Notes: a model not told the origin generated them from the sequence alone. 64,000 bases of DNA from Treponema sp. UBA4873 (GCA_002399405.1 DHDP01000013.1:45199-109198), one strand, 5' to 3'; positions 50,417-59,975 are shown, numbered from the stretch's first letter. Numbers and translations are program-made.

Positions 50417-51229
50417 ATGACGGCGGCAGATAAAAAAATTCTTTTCACCTTGCTCAAAACAACCTCCGATTCGCTTGCAGGCTACGCTTCTCCCGAATTT
50501 TCCGGACCGGAACCGGAATTTTCTGACGATTCGGCTGTATCGGAAGAGATTTCCGCCGGTGCGCCTCCTGTACAGCAGTTTTCCGGGACTGCTGCGACTG
50601 TACCGGCTGCGCAGACACCGGCCGAAAATGAATCGGGCGGGCTTACGCTCGCGTCGATTGCACAGAAAATCGTGTCGTGCACGCGGTGCGGCCTCTGCAG
50701 GCGCCGTACGAACGCCGTTCCGGGCATGGGAACGGAGCATCCTTTCGTTCTCGTCGTCGGAGAAGGACCGGGAGCGGAAGAAGACATGCAGGGACTGCCG
50801 TTCGTAGGTCCCGCAGGAAAACTGCTCGATAAAATGCTCGCGTCGATCTCTCTTGACCGCCGTACGAACTGCTACATTGCGAACATCGTAAAGTGCCGTC
50901 CGCCGAACAACCGTACTCCGCTTCCTGAGGAGGCGGAGGCGTGCATTCCGTTCCTCGAAGCCCAGATTCACATCCTCAAACCTAAGATGATTCTCGCGGC
51001 AGGACGTACAGCCGGGCAGAATCTGCTCAAAACCGACGCGCCTCTCAGTACGCTCCGCGGACGGTTTTACGATTACAGCGGCATTCCGCTCCTTGTCACG
51101 TATCACCCGAGCGCCCTGCTGCGCGACGAATCGCTCAAGAAACCTGCGTGGGAGGATTTAAAGGCTTTCCGCGCAAAACTCTCCGAAACCGCTCCTGACT
51201 ATGCGGCAGGTTTTGCAAAACGGAGCTGA
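50417..51229 (+). CDS. udg: Uracil-DNA glycosylase, family 4 (iron-sulfur type)
   Basis: Removes uracil from DNA. The 270 residues have a poorly conserved N-terminal ~85-residue region rich in Pro/Ala/Glu, then the family 4 core: CTRCGLC (iron-sulfur cysteines, about residue 93), GEGPGAEEDMQG (uracil-binding, about 115), NIVKCRPPNNRTP (about 155), CIPFLEAQI and HPSALLRDE near the end. These are the expected four cluster cysteines. It precedes priA with one base between stop and start. Confidence 0.95.
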   Translation: MTAADKKILFTLLKTTSDSLAGYASPEFSGPEPEFSDDSAVSEEISAGAPPVQQFSGTAATVPAAQTPAENESGGLTLASIAQKIVSCTRCGLCRRRTNAVPGMGTEHPFVLVVGEGPGAEEDMQGLPFVGPAGKLLDKMLASISLDRRTNCYIANIVKCRPPNNRTPLPEEAEACIPFLEAQIHILKPKMILAAGRTAGQNLLKTDAPLSTLRGRFYDYSGIPLLVTYHPSALLRDESLKKPAWEDLKAFRAKLSETAPDYAAGFAKRS

Positions 51230-51230
51230 C

Positions 51231-53246
51231 ATGCTCTACCTCGACGTCATACTCAATGTTCCGGTAAATCAGGCTTTCACCTATTCATACGTTCCGCCCG
51301 AAAGCGCTAAAACGGAAAATAAACCGGAAGCGGGGAAACGCGCCGAAGTGCGTTTCGGAAACAGGAACATGACGGGATTCATCACCGGTGTTCACGAAAC
51401 GCTTCCGCCGTCGTGTTCCGTCGACGCGTCGAAAATCAGACCGGTAAAACGCATCGTCGACGCTGAGCCGCTTCTTACGGAAGAGCTGTTCGCGATTGCG
51501 CGCTGGATGGCCGATTACTACCTGTGTACGCTCGGAGAGACTGTCTCCGCAATGCTTCCGTCCGGCAGGCGCGAAACGAATGCAGGAGGATTTTCATTCG
51601 ACAGCGAAATACCTTTCGCACAGGCGCACGAGCTGTCGCAGGAACAGCGGGACGCTGTAGACGGAATTCTTACGCACAATACGTCCCGCGCGCAGTTCCA
51701 TTATCTGTACGGTCCGACAGGCAGCGGCAAGACCGAAGTGTTTCTGCAGGCTGCGGAACGGACGCTTGCACTGGGAAAGGGCGTTATCTACCTTGTGCCG
51801 GAAATAGGGCTCACGACGCAGGTCATTCAGGCTGTCGTGCGCAGATTCGGAAATACTGCCGCAGTTCTTCATTCGGGTCTCACGCCGAGCCAGAAACTTT
51901 CCGAATGGCGCCGCATTATGCACCGCGAAGCGAGAGTCGTCATCGGAGCACGCAGCGCGGTATTCGCACCTGTGCCCGACCTCGGCCTTCTTATCATAGA
52001 CGAAGAGCACGACGGCTCGTACAAGAGCGGAACTACCCCGCGCTACCACGCGCGTCAGGTCGCCATGTTCAGGTGTTCCCGCCTCGGCATTCCGCTCGTC
52101 ATGGGAAGCGCAACTCCGTCGGTAGAGTCGTGGCATCTCATACAGACTCACGGGCTCGCCGGTCACACGCTTACAAGGCGGCTTGCAGGCGGAACAATGC
52201 CGCTCATCTCATGCGTAGACTTAACAAAATGCGAAATGAGCGGTTGCTGTCTTTCGGACCAATTGACCGGGGAAATACGGACGACGCTCGCCGCGAAAAA
52301 ACAGGTGATTCTGTTTCTTAACCGCCGCGGATTCACACACTTTTTCCGCTGCGCAAGCTGCGGCTACGAAATGACGTGCAAAAACTGCTCCGTACCGATG
52401 ACGTATCACAAGAATGAAAACAGGCTGCGCTGCCATTACTGCGGCTGGTCCGCCGTTCCACCCGAGTCGTGTCCGAAATGCGGCTCGCTCGACATAGGCT
52501 ATTCGGGTTTCGGCACCGAATATATCGAAGCGGAGACTGCCGCAAAATTTCCCAACGCTCGGATTATCAGAGTGGACACCGACGCGCTCACTAAAAAAGG
52601 AGAACTTGAAGAGAAGCTCGATTCGTTCAGGAGAGGCGACTACGACATTATGCTCGGCACGCAGATGGTTGCGAAAGGGTTGAATTTCCCAAACCTTCAG
52701 CTTGTCGGTGTCGTTCTTGCTGATACAGGACTTCATCTGCCCGACTTCCGCGCGGCAGAGCGGACTTTCGCGCTCATCACGCAGGTTGCGGGACGGGCCG
52801 GACGCTTTTTCCCCGACGGCAGGGTTATTGTCCAGACATACAGTCCGACGCGGGAACCGATTGCGTATGCGTGCGCAGGAAACGTAAACGGTTTTTACGA
52901 ATACGAGCTGAAGCAGCGCGAGCTGCTCGGATTTCCGCCGTTCAGCCGACTTGTGAGACTCGTATTCCGCAGCGCGGACAACAATGCAGCCTCCGGCACA
53001 GCCGAAGCCGCCGCAGGTCTGCTGCGGAATGCCCGCGGCAAAATAAAGAATGCCGGCGACGTTGAAATTATGGGACCGGCGGAATGTCCCGTTGCAAAAA
53101 TTTCGCAGAATTACCGCTGGCAGATACTGCTGCGCGGTCCCGACATTAAGCCTCTCCAGGAAATGGCACGCACGCTTCTGTTCGGTTACTCTCATCCGCA
53201 GAGCGTGTACATCGAATGCGACGTCGATCCGGTCTCACTGTTGTAG
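51231..53246 (+). CDS. priA: Primosomal protein N' (PriA helicase)
   Basis: Restarts stalled replication forks. The start at 51231 (MLYLDVILNVPVNQAF) is used because GGAG lies 5 bases upstream; an earlier ATG lies in udg. The 671 residues contain a 3'-DNA-binding N-terminal domain, Walker A YGPTGSGKTEVF (about residue 160), the DEEH box LIIDEEHDGSYK (about 255), zinc cysteines in CASC/CKNC/CHYC/CPKC (about 380-425), motif IV-VI such as MLGTQMVAKGLNFP and QVAGRAGRFF. It is co-transcribed with udg and convergent with truA. Confidence 0.96.
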   Translation: MLYLDVILNVPVNQAFTYSYVPPESAKTENKPEAGKRAEVRFGNRNMTGFITGVHETLPPSCSVDASKIRPVKRIVDAEPLLTEELFAIARWMADYYLCTLGETVSAMLPSGRRETNAGGFSFDSEIPFAQAHELSQEQRDAVDGILTHNTSRAQFHYLYGPTGSGKTEVFLQAAERTLALGKGVIYLVPEIGLTTQVIQAVVRRFGNTAAVLHSGLTPSQKLSEWRRIMHREARVVIGARSAVFAPVPDLGLLIIDEEHDGSYKSGTTPRYHARQVAMFRCSRLGIPLVMGSATPSVESWHLIQTHGLAGHTLTRRLAGGTMPLISCVDLTKCEMSGCCLSDQLTGEIRTTLAAKKQVILFLNRRGFTHFFRCASCGYEMTCKNCSVPMTYHKNENRLRCHYCGWSAVPPESCPKCGSLDIGYSGFGTEYIEAETAAKFPNARIIRVDTDALTKKGELEEKLDSFRRGDYDIMLGTQMVAKGLNFPNLQLVGVVLADTGLHLPDFRAAERTFALITQVAGRAGRFFPDGRVIVQTYSPTREPIAYACAGNVNGFYEYELKQRELLGFPPFSRLVRLVFRSADNNAASGTAEAAAGLLRNARGKIKNAGDVEIMGPAECPVAKISQNYRWQILLRGPDIKPLQEMARTLLFGYSHPQSVYIECDVDPVSLL

Positions 53247-53280
53247 GCAAAGCAGCGCTCTGATTACAGGTCACCGGCCG

Positions 53281-54072
53281 TCAAACGTGCCTGCGAACTC
53301 CGTCGAATTTCACCTGCCACAAAAACAGCCCCTGAGGCGGAGCCGTAACGCCCGCGCGTTTCCGGTCGCGCGCATCAAGTATCTCCCTGAACGAACCGGC
53401 ATCGGCTCCGTTTTTTTCAAGCTGCACGAGCGTTCCGGTGATGCTGCGCACCATTTTCCACAGAAAAGCGTTCGCTTCAATTTCAAAAACGACGAGCGTT
53501 CCGTACGGAAACGCGTCCTGCGTGAAAAAACGAGCACCTTCAAGGTACCTGCAGGAGGAAAGACTCTTATCTCCCGCCGCAGCAAACGACGCGCAGTCTA
53601 TCTCTCCTTTGAGGCACGATGCCATCGCGTTGAGTTTTTCTATATCGGGCATACGGTTTACCGGCCATACGTACCGCGTCTGGGCTGCGGACGGAACTGC
53701 TCCGGTAAACAAAAAGTACCGGTACACTCTGCTTGTCGCGTCGAACCGCGAATTGAAATCTTCGGGAACAACAGAGGCTTTCATGACGCGTACGTCCGAG
53801 GGAAGGAAGCTGTTGAGTGCGACGGGGTACCGCTCGGCGGGGATCGAATCAATCGGAGAAAGAAAATTTGCAGCTTGGGCAGCGGCGTGAACTCCGCTGT
53901 CGGTACGGCCGGAACCGTAAAGCGTGATATGCCCTCCGTGCAGTCTTTCAAGCGCGTTCTCGAGCGCTCCCTGTACGGTGCGCACGGGCGCTCCGCCCGC
54001 AGCTTTATCCTGCCGCTGCCAGCCGCAGAAAGATGTTCCGTCGTATGAAACAGTTAAAAGAATATTGCGCAA
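53281..54072 (-). CDS. truA: tRNA pseudouridine synthase TruA
   Basis: Isomerises uridine 38-40 in tRNA anticodon arms. The 263-residue protein has the catalytic aspartate D58 in GSGRTDSGVHA, plus SYDGTSFCGWQRQ near the N-terminus, FLWKMVRSITGTLVQLEK and PPQGLFLWQVKF near the C-terminus. Length is standard. It is the last gene of the dxs operon, 15 bases after the DUF2225 gene. Confidence 0.96.
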   Translation of the reverse strand: MRNILLTVSYDGTSFCGWQRQDKAAGGAPVRTVQGALENALERLHGGHITLYGSGRTDSGVHAAAQAANFLSPIDSIPAERYPVALNSFLPSDVRVMKASVVPEDFNSRFDATSRVYRYFLFTGAVPSAAQTRYVWPVNRMPDIEKLNAMASCLKGEIDCASFAAAGDKSLSSCRYLEGARFFTQDAFPYGTLVVFEIEANAFLWKMVRSITGTLVQLEKNGADAGSFREILDARDRKRAGVTAPPQGLFLWQVKFDGVRRHV

Positions 54073-54087
54073 GAAGCCCCTCCTGCG

Positions 54088-54969
54088 CTAAATGTTGTCG
54101 TCGCTCACTTCGAGCGAAAGTTTGTCGTATAAATCGCGCGACTTTTCAAGAAGCGGGCCTGGCTTCGCCTTCGACGACTTTCCGAGTCCGAAGATGCGCG
54201 CGATTGCGGTCTTTGATTCGCTGAGTTTGCGCAGACGAATCTGCTGATCCTCCCGCTGCCCGTACTTGTACTCAAGCAGTCCGCAGAGATAGATGACGCC
54301 GTCCCATCCGTAGTTCTTGTCCATATCGGGACCGCAGTTCGCAAGCGTGGAACTTTTTTCTACGCGCTGCGTTTCGTTTATAACGGACTGTTCGTAAAAA
54401 AACGTCGCTTTGTTATACAGCACTTTTGAAATATAGTCGTAATTATGTCCGGGGCCGCGCTCGTTCAATTCCTTTGTGAGCCACGCCAGACGGAGTGAAA
54501 TGATTGCACGCTTCATGGTCGGGAGCATATCGGCGTTCGCGTCGTCGTACGTAAGGAGCGCAAGATAGTACATCGCACAGCCGTCGAACAGCGAGCGCTG
54601 GCGGTGAAGGTCGAAATACGGAAAGACGGTATTTACCGCCTGCTTTCGTTTTTCGGCATGTCCGTACATCGTATCCATCGCGTCCTTGTTTTTCATATCC
54701 TTAAAATCGGACCAGAACAAAGCCGTACAGCAGTTCGGACACGCGCCGATATCGTAAATAAGCGGATAAATCCTTCCGTATTTTTTCGACGGCTCGAATA
54801 TGCGGTGAAGTTCGTCGGTAAGTCCGCCGGCGATCATACGTCCCTGTCCGCTGAGCATTACTTCCCTGTCGAATTCTTTATGGCACACAGGGCACAGGCA
54901 TTTTTCCTTCGACCAGTATGAGAGCGCTATTTTTTTATTAGTATCAGGTTCGCTTTTTCCACTGACCAT
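54088..54969 (-). CDS. DUF2225 family protein with cysteine motifs
   Basis: The 293-residue protein starts MVSGKSEPDTNKKIALS and has CPVCHKEFD (about residue 36) and a second zinc-ribbon-like CPNC (about 78), consistent with DUF2225. The rest is helical. There is no signal peptide or membrane segment. Its function is not established in the literature I know. It is inside the dxs operon, 13 bases after acpS. Co-expression with c-di-AMP and lipid genes suggests envelope or stress physiology, but this is only context. Confidence 0.82.
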   Translation of the reverse strand: MVSGKSEPDTNKKIALSYWSKEKCLCPVCHKEFDREVMLSGQGRMIAGGLTDELHRIFEPSKKYGRIYPLIYDIGACPNCCTALFWSDFKDMKNKDAMDTMYGHAEKRKQAVNTVFPYFDLHRQRSLFDGCAMYYLALLTYDDANADMLPTMKRAIISLRLAWLTKELNERGPGHNYDYISKVLYNKATFFYEQSVINETQRVEKSSTLANCGPDMDKNYGWDGVIYLCGLLEYKYGQREDQQIRLRKLSESKTAIARIFGLGKSSKAKPGPLLEKSRDLYDKLSLEVSDDNI

Positions 54970-54982
54970 ATCGACTCCGATT

Positions 54983-55357
54983 TTACACTTCTATTACAAC
55001 GAATGCAACCGCAAACTCTTTTTCATGGCTGAGTGATACGTGTATTTTTGCGTTTCTTCCGCACCGTTTTTCAAGCATCGCCGCAGCCGTTCCCAAGGTC
55101 CGCAGTTCGGGTTTCCCTTCCCCGTTTTTTTCTATGTATATATCACGCAGTTCAAAACCGGTTATGCCCGTTCCGAGCGCTTTTGAAAAAGCTTCCTTTG
55201 CGGCGAACCGAACTGCATAATGCTGGCATAAAAAAGATTCGGAACCGGATCTCTGCACTTCGCGTTCATTAAAAAAGCGGGCCGTCATCGACGGATCTTT
55301 CACCCACTTTGTAAAACGGGCAACATCCGTAATATCCGTACCGATACCGTATATCAT
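54983..55357 (-). CDS. acpS: Holo-[acyl-carrier-protein] synthase
   Basis: Transfers phosphopantetheine from CoA to acyl carrier protein. The 124 residues have the family start GIGTDITDVARF and the core HYAVRFAAKEAFSKALGTGI with the Mg-binding Asp/Glu, and SLSHEKEFAVAFVVIE near the end. Length is typical for type I AcpS trimers. It starts 1 base after cdaR. Confidence 0.96.
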   Translation of the reverse strand: MIYGIGTDITDVARFTKWVKDPSMTARFFNEREVQRSGSESFLCQHYAVRFAAKEAFSKALGTGITGFELRDIYIEKNGEGKPELRTLGTAAAMLEKRCGRNAKIHVSLSHEKEFAVAFVVIEV

Positions 55358-55358
55358 A

Positions 55359-56342
55359 TCAGTTCCTTATTTCCGCCGCAGTTTTTTCTTCCGTAACCGG
55401 CTTTTCCCCGATTACAATCTTCACCGTATCCGCGCTCTTGTTTTCCACAGCGAAATACGACGGAAGCGAAAGCTGCACAGGCAGCTCGTACGTTCCCGCT
55501 TCTTTTATCGCGCTGCAGTCAGCCTGTACGGCATTCTCGTCCAGCTCGTACGATTCAAGAAGCGGAACAGTGCTGTTCAGGTCGAACGAAATGTCGGGAA
55601 CAGTACCGGTTATTTCGAGACGCGGAGACAGGAACATTATTTTAACCGGAACGTTCGTAAAATTACGTATGAGCGGTTCCGCTTCAACGGACAGGTTTAC
55701 ATGAAATTTCTGCTCGGCTGATTGCACTGCTATCAGTGAATTAATATTCTGCAGGACAGTGTCGTAGCTCTTACTGTCAGTGAGGCCCTGCGCGTCGATT
55801 TTTTCCGTGTAAACCTGCTTCGTTTTTTCGACGACGGAACGGGGACCGATTATCTGTACTGTTTCCGGCTCGACCGTCGTATTCTTAATGATATACCCGT
55901 GGGCCGGTTCCCCCGACAGTGAGGGCGTTACAGAAACGTACCGGAGCGCTTTTTCCTCCATGCGTATGGTGACGTTCTCGGGTTTTACCGTCACTTCAAA
56001 CGGATCCATGAGAAGCAGTTTCGGTGCAAAATGAACGGATACGGGAACCGAATAGACACCTTCCGCATCATATGTCGTGAGGTCGAGCGTAGCGGTAATG
56101 TCGGCCTGCAGCGCTTCCGCAATATTTTCCGTGGTGGAACGTACTGTTACACGCACGTAGTCGGGGCAGTCCGTCATCGGATACATTCCGCCGTCAGCAA
56201 CGACCGACAGCGGAATAGTGAACGTTTTTTTTTCAAGAATGGAAACATTGTGAAATATGTAGAGGAACAACGCCATGACAAAGCATATTACTTTCGCAGG
56301 CCAGTTCTCCGCGATTTTTTCAATCAGCCTGTTTGCTTTCAT
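55359..56342 (-). CDS. cdaR: CdaR-like (YbbR-domain) regulator of the diadenylate cyclase
   Basis: Partner that modulates CdaA in other bacteria. The start at 56342 (MKANRLIEKIAENWPAK) is chosen because GGAGG lies 9 bases upstream; a longer frame lies inside cdaA. The 327-residue protein has one N-terminal membrane helix (about residues 16-35, VICFVMALFLYIFHNVS), then repeated YbbR beta domains outside the membrane (ending with LPVQLSLPSYFAVENK). It overlaps cdaA by 23 bases, a conserved arrangement. Confidence 0.92.
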   Translation of the reverse strand: MKANRLIEKIAENWPAKVICFVMALFLYIFHNVSILEKKTFTIPLSVVADGGMYPMTDCPDYVRVTVRSTTENIAEALQADITATLDLTTYDAEGVYSVPVSVHFAPKLLLMDPFEVTVKPENVTIRMEEKALRYVSVTPSLSGEPAHGYIIKNTTVEPETVQIIGPRSVVEKTKQVYTEKIDAQGLTDSKSYDTVLQNINSLIAVQSAEQKFHVNLSVEAEPLIRNFTNVPVKIMFLSPRLEITGTVPDISFDLNSTVPLLESYELDENAVQADCSAIKEAGTYELPVQLSLPSYFAVENKSADTVKIVIGEKPVTEEKTAAEIRN

Positions 56343-57135
56343 CGATTGTGTCCTCCATCTGATACGCATCGGGTGTGATTTCGAGAAGATTTTCGAGTAT
56401 TTTTGTTAATTCCGTCATAGTCAGGTCGTAGTGCAATTTCGAATCATATGCAAGACTGATTGCGCCCGTTTCCTCTGAAACGACGAGCACCACCGCGTCC
56501 GAAACTTCGGATAATCCGAGCGCGGCGCGGTGACGGGTTCCGAACGTCTTCTTGATGTCATACTGTTCGCTGAGCGGAAGAAAACATCCTGCCGCAATGA
56601 GCTTACCGCCCTGAACAAAACATGCGCCGTCGTGAAGCGGCGTGTCCATCCCGAATATCGTAACAAGAAGACTCGACGACAGATCAGCGTTGAGCTTTGT
56701 TCCCGTGTTGATGATGTCGTCCATTTTCGTGTGGCGCATAAAAACGACGAGCATCCCGCGACGCTGCTTCGAAAGCATTTCGGCAGCGATGAGAACAGAG
56801 TCGACATACGTGTGCTTCGAGCGGTTGCCGAACGCAAACCACTGCGTCTGCCCCATTTTCAGGAAAAGCTTGCGCATCTCCGGCTGGAATACGATTGCGA
56901 ACGCAATGACAAGCCCCGGCGCCATGACATTGAGAATCCATACCATCGTCTCAAGATTCAACAGAAGCGCACCCGCGTACGCAAGCGCAACGATGACGGC
57001 CGCCTTAATAATCTGTATTCCGTTCGTTTTAATTATAAGTTCGTACGCTTTGTACAGAATAAACGTGAGAATGCTCAAATCAAGAATAGGACGGATTACA
57101 TTGTATACTGCCGCGAGGCTGTCAAACGCTTTCAA
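56320..57135 (-). CDS. cdaA: Membrane diadenylate cyclase CdaA
   Basis: Makes c-di-AMP, a second messenger for potassium and cell-wall homeostasis. The 271 residues have three N-terminal membrane helices (about 15-100) and the DisA_N catalytic domain with DGACFVQGGKLIAAG (DGA motif, about residue 168) and GTRHRAALGLSEVSDA (RHR motif, about 200). Both motifs are intact. It overlaps folP and cdaR. A GlmM gene, often the third partner, is not adjacent; folP and dxs lie upstream instead. Confidence 0.96.
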   Translation of the reverse strand: MKAFDSLAAVYNVIRPILDLSILTFILYKAYELIIKTNGIQIIKAAVIVALAYAGALLLNLETMVWILNVMAPGLVIAFAIVFQPEMRKLFLKMGQTQWFAFGNRSKHTYVDSVLIAAEMLSKQRRGMLVVFMRHTKMDDIINTGTKLNADLSSSLLVTIFGMDTPLHDGACFVQGGKLIAAGCFLPLSEQYDIKKTFGTRHRAALGLSEVSDAVVLVVSEETGAISLAYDSKLHYDLTMTELTKILENLLEITPDAYQMEDTIDESKQAD

Positions 57136-57959
57136 TTCTTTGCACCTTCCAGATATTTCATTACTTTCATAGTATCAGCCGCCGCAGCGACATCGTGCAC
57201 GCGGATCATGAACGCGCCGTTCCGTACGGACAGTATGTCGGCCGCAAGCGTTCCGTACAGCCGTTTTTCAACCGGCTGACCTGTCATTTCACCGATACAC
57301 GTTTTCCGCGAAAGCGCCATGAGTACCGGATATGTACCTCCGCAGAGCTTTCCGCAGTTCCGTATAAGTTCGACGTTTGCCGCAAGATTTTTTCCGAAAC
57401 CGATGCCGGGATCGATTATGAGTCTGTCTGCTGAAATACCGCACGACAGCGCATACGACGCCCTCTGCGTAAGATAAGAGTCCACTTCGGTAAACACGTT
57501 TTCGTACGACGTATTCGTCTGCATTATAGCAGGGATTCCGCGTTTATGCATCAGTATTACAGGTATTTTTACAGCCGCCGCGTACACTCCGAGCTCATCG
57601 TCGTCCTCAAGTGCCGATATGTCGTTGAGAATGTCGGCGCCTTCGGAGACGGCCGCTTCCATTACTTTTTTTTTACGCGTGTCCACTGATATGGGAATCG
57701 ACGATTTTTTTCTGATACTGCGGATAACCGGAATGATGCGTTCTATTTCTTCCTCCGCACTTACGTACGCCGCCCCCGGTCTGCTCGATTCGCCGCCGAC
57801 GTCGAGCACGTCCGCGCCTTCTTCTATAAGCTGCATTGCGTGCTCTGCGCCTCCCCTGCTTTCCTTCCAGAACGAATCGGGCGTAACGTTCACTATTCCC
57901 ATAACAAACGCAGGATTTTCCGTCGTAACGACGCGGCCTGCAAGAACGAGTTTTTTCAT
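57132..57959 (-). CDS. folP: Dihydropteroate synthase
   Basis: Joins para-aminobenzoate to dihydropterin pyrophosphate in folate synthesis. The 275 residues show the TIM-barrel motifs GIVNVTPDSFW (about residue 22), DVGGESSRPGA (about 55), SVDTRKKKV, NDISALE, LIDPGIGFGKN and the C-terminal IRVHDVA. It overlaps dxs upstream and cdaA downstream by 4 bases each (ATGA). No other folate gene is here. Confidence 0.96.
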   Translation of the reverse strand: MKKLVLAGRVVTTENPAFVMGIVNVTPDSFWKESRGGAEHAMQLIEEGADVLDVGGESSRPGAAYVSAEEEIERIIPVIRSIRKKSSIPISVDTRKKKVMEAAVSEGADILNDISALEDDDELGVYAAAVKIPVILMHKRGIPAIMQTNTSYENVFTEVDSYLTQRASYALSCGISADRLIIDPGIGFGKNLAANVELIRNCGKLCGGTYPVLMALSRKTCIGEMTGQPVEKRLYGTLAADILSVRNGAFMIRVHDVAAAADTMKVMKYLEGAKN

Positions 57960-59959
57960 TGTCTGCCTCCTTTCGCATTCCGCGATACAATTTCAACTGT
58001 ATGTACGCTGCTGCCGGAACCGGCGAGTTCAAGAGCTGCCTTTTCGAGATATTCAGGAGACATGTGCGCGTCAGCGCATATCTGCCCGCGCGTACCGTGA
58101 CTGTAAAATCTGTCGGGAAACGCTTTTACGGCAACATTTCTGATTCCGGCCAAAAGCAGTACATTCTGCAGATAGGCGCATACACCCCCTGTCACAACTC
58201 CGTCTTCCGCAAGCACGATGCCGTCGTATTTCGACGCAATATCCGTGAAATAATCTTCATCAACGGGCTTTATGAAACGCAGCGTATAGATGTCGGCATA
58301 GACATTCTCGAGCAGAAGCGCGCGTGCCGCCACGAGCACTTCCGAATAGATGCCGCCGGTGCAGACAAAAAGAATACGACCGTTGCCGCAGTCGTCGTGC
58401 AGCTCAAATCCCGCTTCGAGGGACGGCGCAAAACTGCTGCACGTAACGAGCGTTCCCCGTCCCTGTACGACAGGCTGAGAAAACGCATCCTGCTCGGACG
58501 GACAGGTAAGCTTCGGATACCGTATGAGAGTCGCTCCCTGCGACGACACGGCATAGTTGAGGCAAAGTTTCAGATCCTCCGCGCTTGCAGGACACATAAT
58601 GCGGAGTCCCGGGACGGGCCGGAACAGCGCTATGTCGAACAGCCCCTGATGAGTCTCTCCGTCGTTCGGAACGACGCCGGCACGGTCAAGGACGATGACC
58701 GCGTGCACATTCTGAAGGGCAATGTCGTGAATCACCTGATCGACGGCACGCTGCATGAACGTTGAATAGATGCATATTACGGGCGTAAGCCCGCCGGTTG
58801 CAAGCCCGCCGCCGAACGTAACCGCGTGTTCCTCCGCTATGCCGACGTCGAAAAAACGCTCGGGATAATGACGCGCAAATGCTGCAAGTCCCGTCCCTTT
58901 TGCCATAGCTGCGGTAACTGCCGCTATGTCGCTGCGCTTCGCGGCAAGTTCCATGAGCGAATTGCTGAACGATTCGGTAAAACTCAGTGTGTCGAACTTC
59001 TCGACCTTTCCGTCGCTTATGCAGAACGGTCCGATTCCGTGGAAAACTTCGGGATTGTCCTCCGCGGGACTGTATCCTTTTCCTTTTTTGGTCACGATGT
59101 GAACGACAACGGGACGCTGCAGTTTTTCAACTCTGCGGAATACGATTTCAAGCTCATGTTCGTCGTGCCCGTTGAGCGGACCGACATACTCGAATCCCAT
59201 GTCGACAAAGAGATTGTTCGTGAGCAGCAGACCTTTCATAGAGCGCTTGAAACGGAAAATAAATTTTTCAAGATATTTGCTGAGGTACGGTACCCGGTCA
59301 ATCATGCGGTCCACTTTGTAGCGGAACGTCTGATAGTGCGCCGACATTGTCATGCGCGAAAGATAGCGTGAAATCGAACCGGTGTTGTGGTCTATAGACA
59401 TCTGATTGTCGTTGAGCACGACTATAAGGTTTTTGGAAAGCTGACCGGCATGAGAGAGCGCTTCGAACGCCATACCGCCGGTAAGCGCGCCGTCGCCTAT
59501 GACCGCAACGACTTTTCCCGGCCGCTTTTCGATATTCCACGCCATAAGAAGACCGAGCGCGGAGGAAATCGACGTTGAAGAATGGCCGCAGTTGAAAAAA
59601 TCATGCGGACTTTCATCCTTGCGCGTAAAACCGGAAATACCGCCCCGCCGGCGCAGCGTGTTGAAACGATCGTATCTTCCGGTAAGAAGTTTGTGCGCGT
59701 AGCACTGATGGCTCACGTCCCAAACGATGGCATCTTCCGGGCTGTCGAATACGCGGTGAAGCGCAATAGTAAGTTCCACTACGCCGAGATTACTCGAAAG
59801 ATGTCCTCCGTTTCTGCCGACGACTTCGATAATCGTACGCCGGATCTCGCGGGCAAGCTCGGGAATCTTTTTTTCCGGGAGTTTTTTTACATCTGCAGGT
59901 GAATGAATGCCGGAAAGAATCGTACAAGCACCTCCAATACAGTCTGATAGTAAATACAT
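57956..59959 (-). CDS. dxs: 1-deoxy-D-xylulose-5-phosphate synthase
   Basis: First step of the MEP isoprenoid pathway, thiamine-diphosphate dependent. It has the family blocks WDVSHQCYAHKLLTGR (about residue 80), the ThDP motif GDGALTGGMAFEAL (about 150), DNQMSIDHNTGSIS, and GIAEEHAVTFGGGLA in the second half, with C-terminal FIKPVDEDYF. The ATG at 59959 gives 667 residues but lacks a ribosome site. A strong GGAGG at 59931-59935 lies instead 7-10 bases before ACG/ATT codons at 59923/59920, so the true start is uncertain. It heads the seven-gene operon down to truA. Confidence 0.93.
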   Translation of the reverse strand: MYLLSDCIGGACTILSGIHSPADVKKLPEKKIPELAREIRRTIIEVVGRNGGHLSSNLGVVELTIALHRVFDSPEDAIVWDVSHQCYAHKLLTGRYDRFNTLRRRGGISGFTRKDESPHDFFNCGHSSTSISSALGLLMAWNIEKRPGKVVAVIGDGALTGGMAFEALSHAGQLSKNLIVVLNDNQMSIDHNTGSISRYLSRMTMSAHYQTFRYKVDRMIDRVPYLSKYLEKFIFRFKRSMKGLLLTNNLFVDMGFEYVGPLNGHDEHELEIVFRRVEKLQRPVVVHIVTKKGKGYSPAEDNPEVFHGIGPFCISDGKVEKFDTLSFTESFSNSLMELAAKRSDIAAVTAAMAKGTGLAAFARHYPERFFDVGIAEEHAVTFGGGLATGGLTPVICIYSTFMQRAVDQVIHDIALQNVHAVIVLDRAGVVPNDGETHQGLFDIALFRPVPGLRIMCPASAEDLKLCLNYAVSSQGATLIRYPKLTCPSEQDAFSQPVVQGRGTLVTCSSFAPSLEAGFELHDDCGNGRILFVCTGGIYSEVLVAARALLLENVYADIYTLRFIKPVDEDYFTDIASKYDGIVLAEDGVVTGGVCAYLQNVLLLAGIRNVAVKAFPDRFYSHGTRGQICADAHMSPEYLEKAALELAGSGSSVHTVEIVSRNAKGGRQ

Positions 59960-59975
59960 ACAATGTAGTAAATAC

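Noticed and set aside
53050..54048. 332-codon plus-strand frame across the end of priA and truA
   Set aside because: Out of frame with priA, antisense to truA, Arg/Ser-rich shadow.
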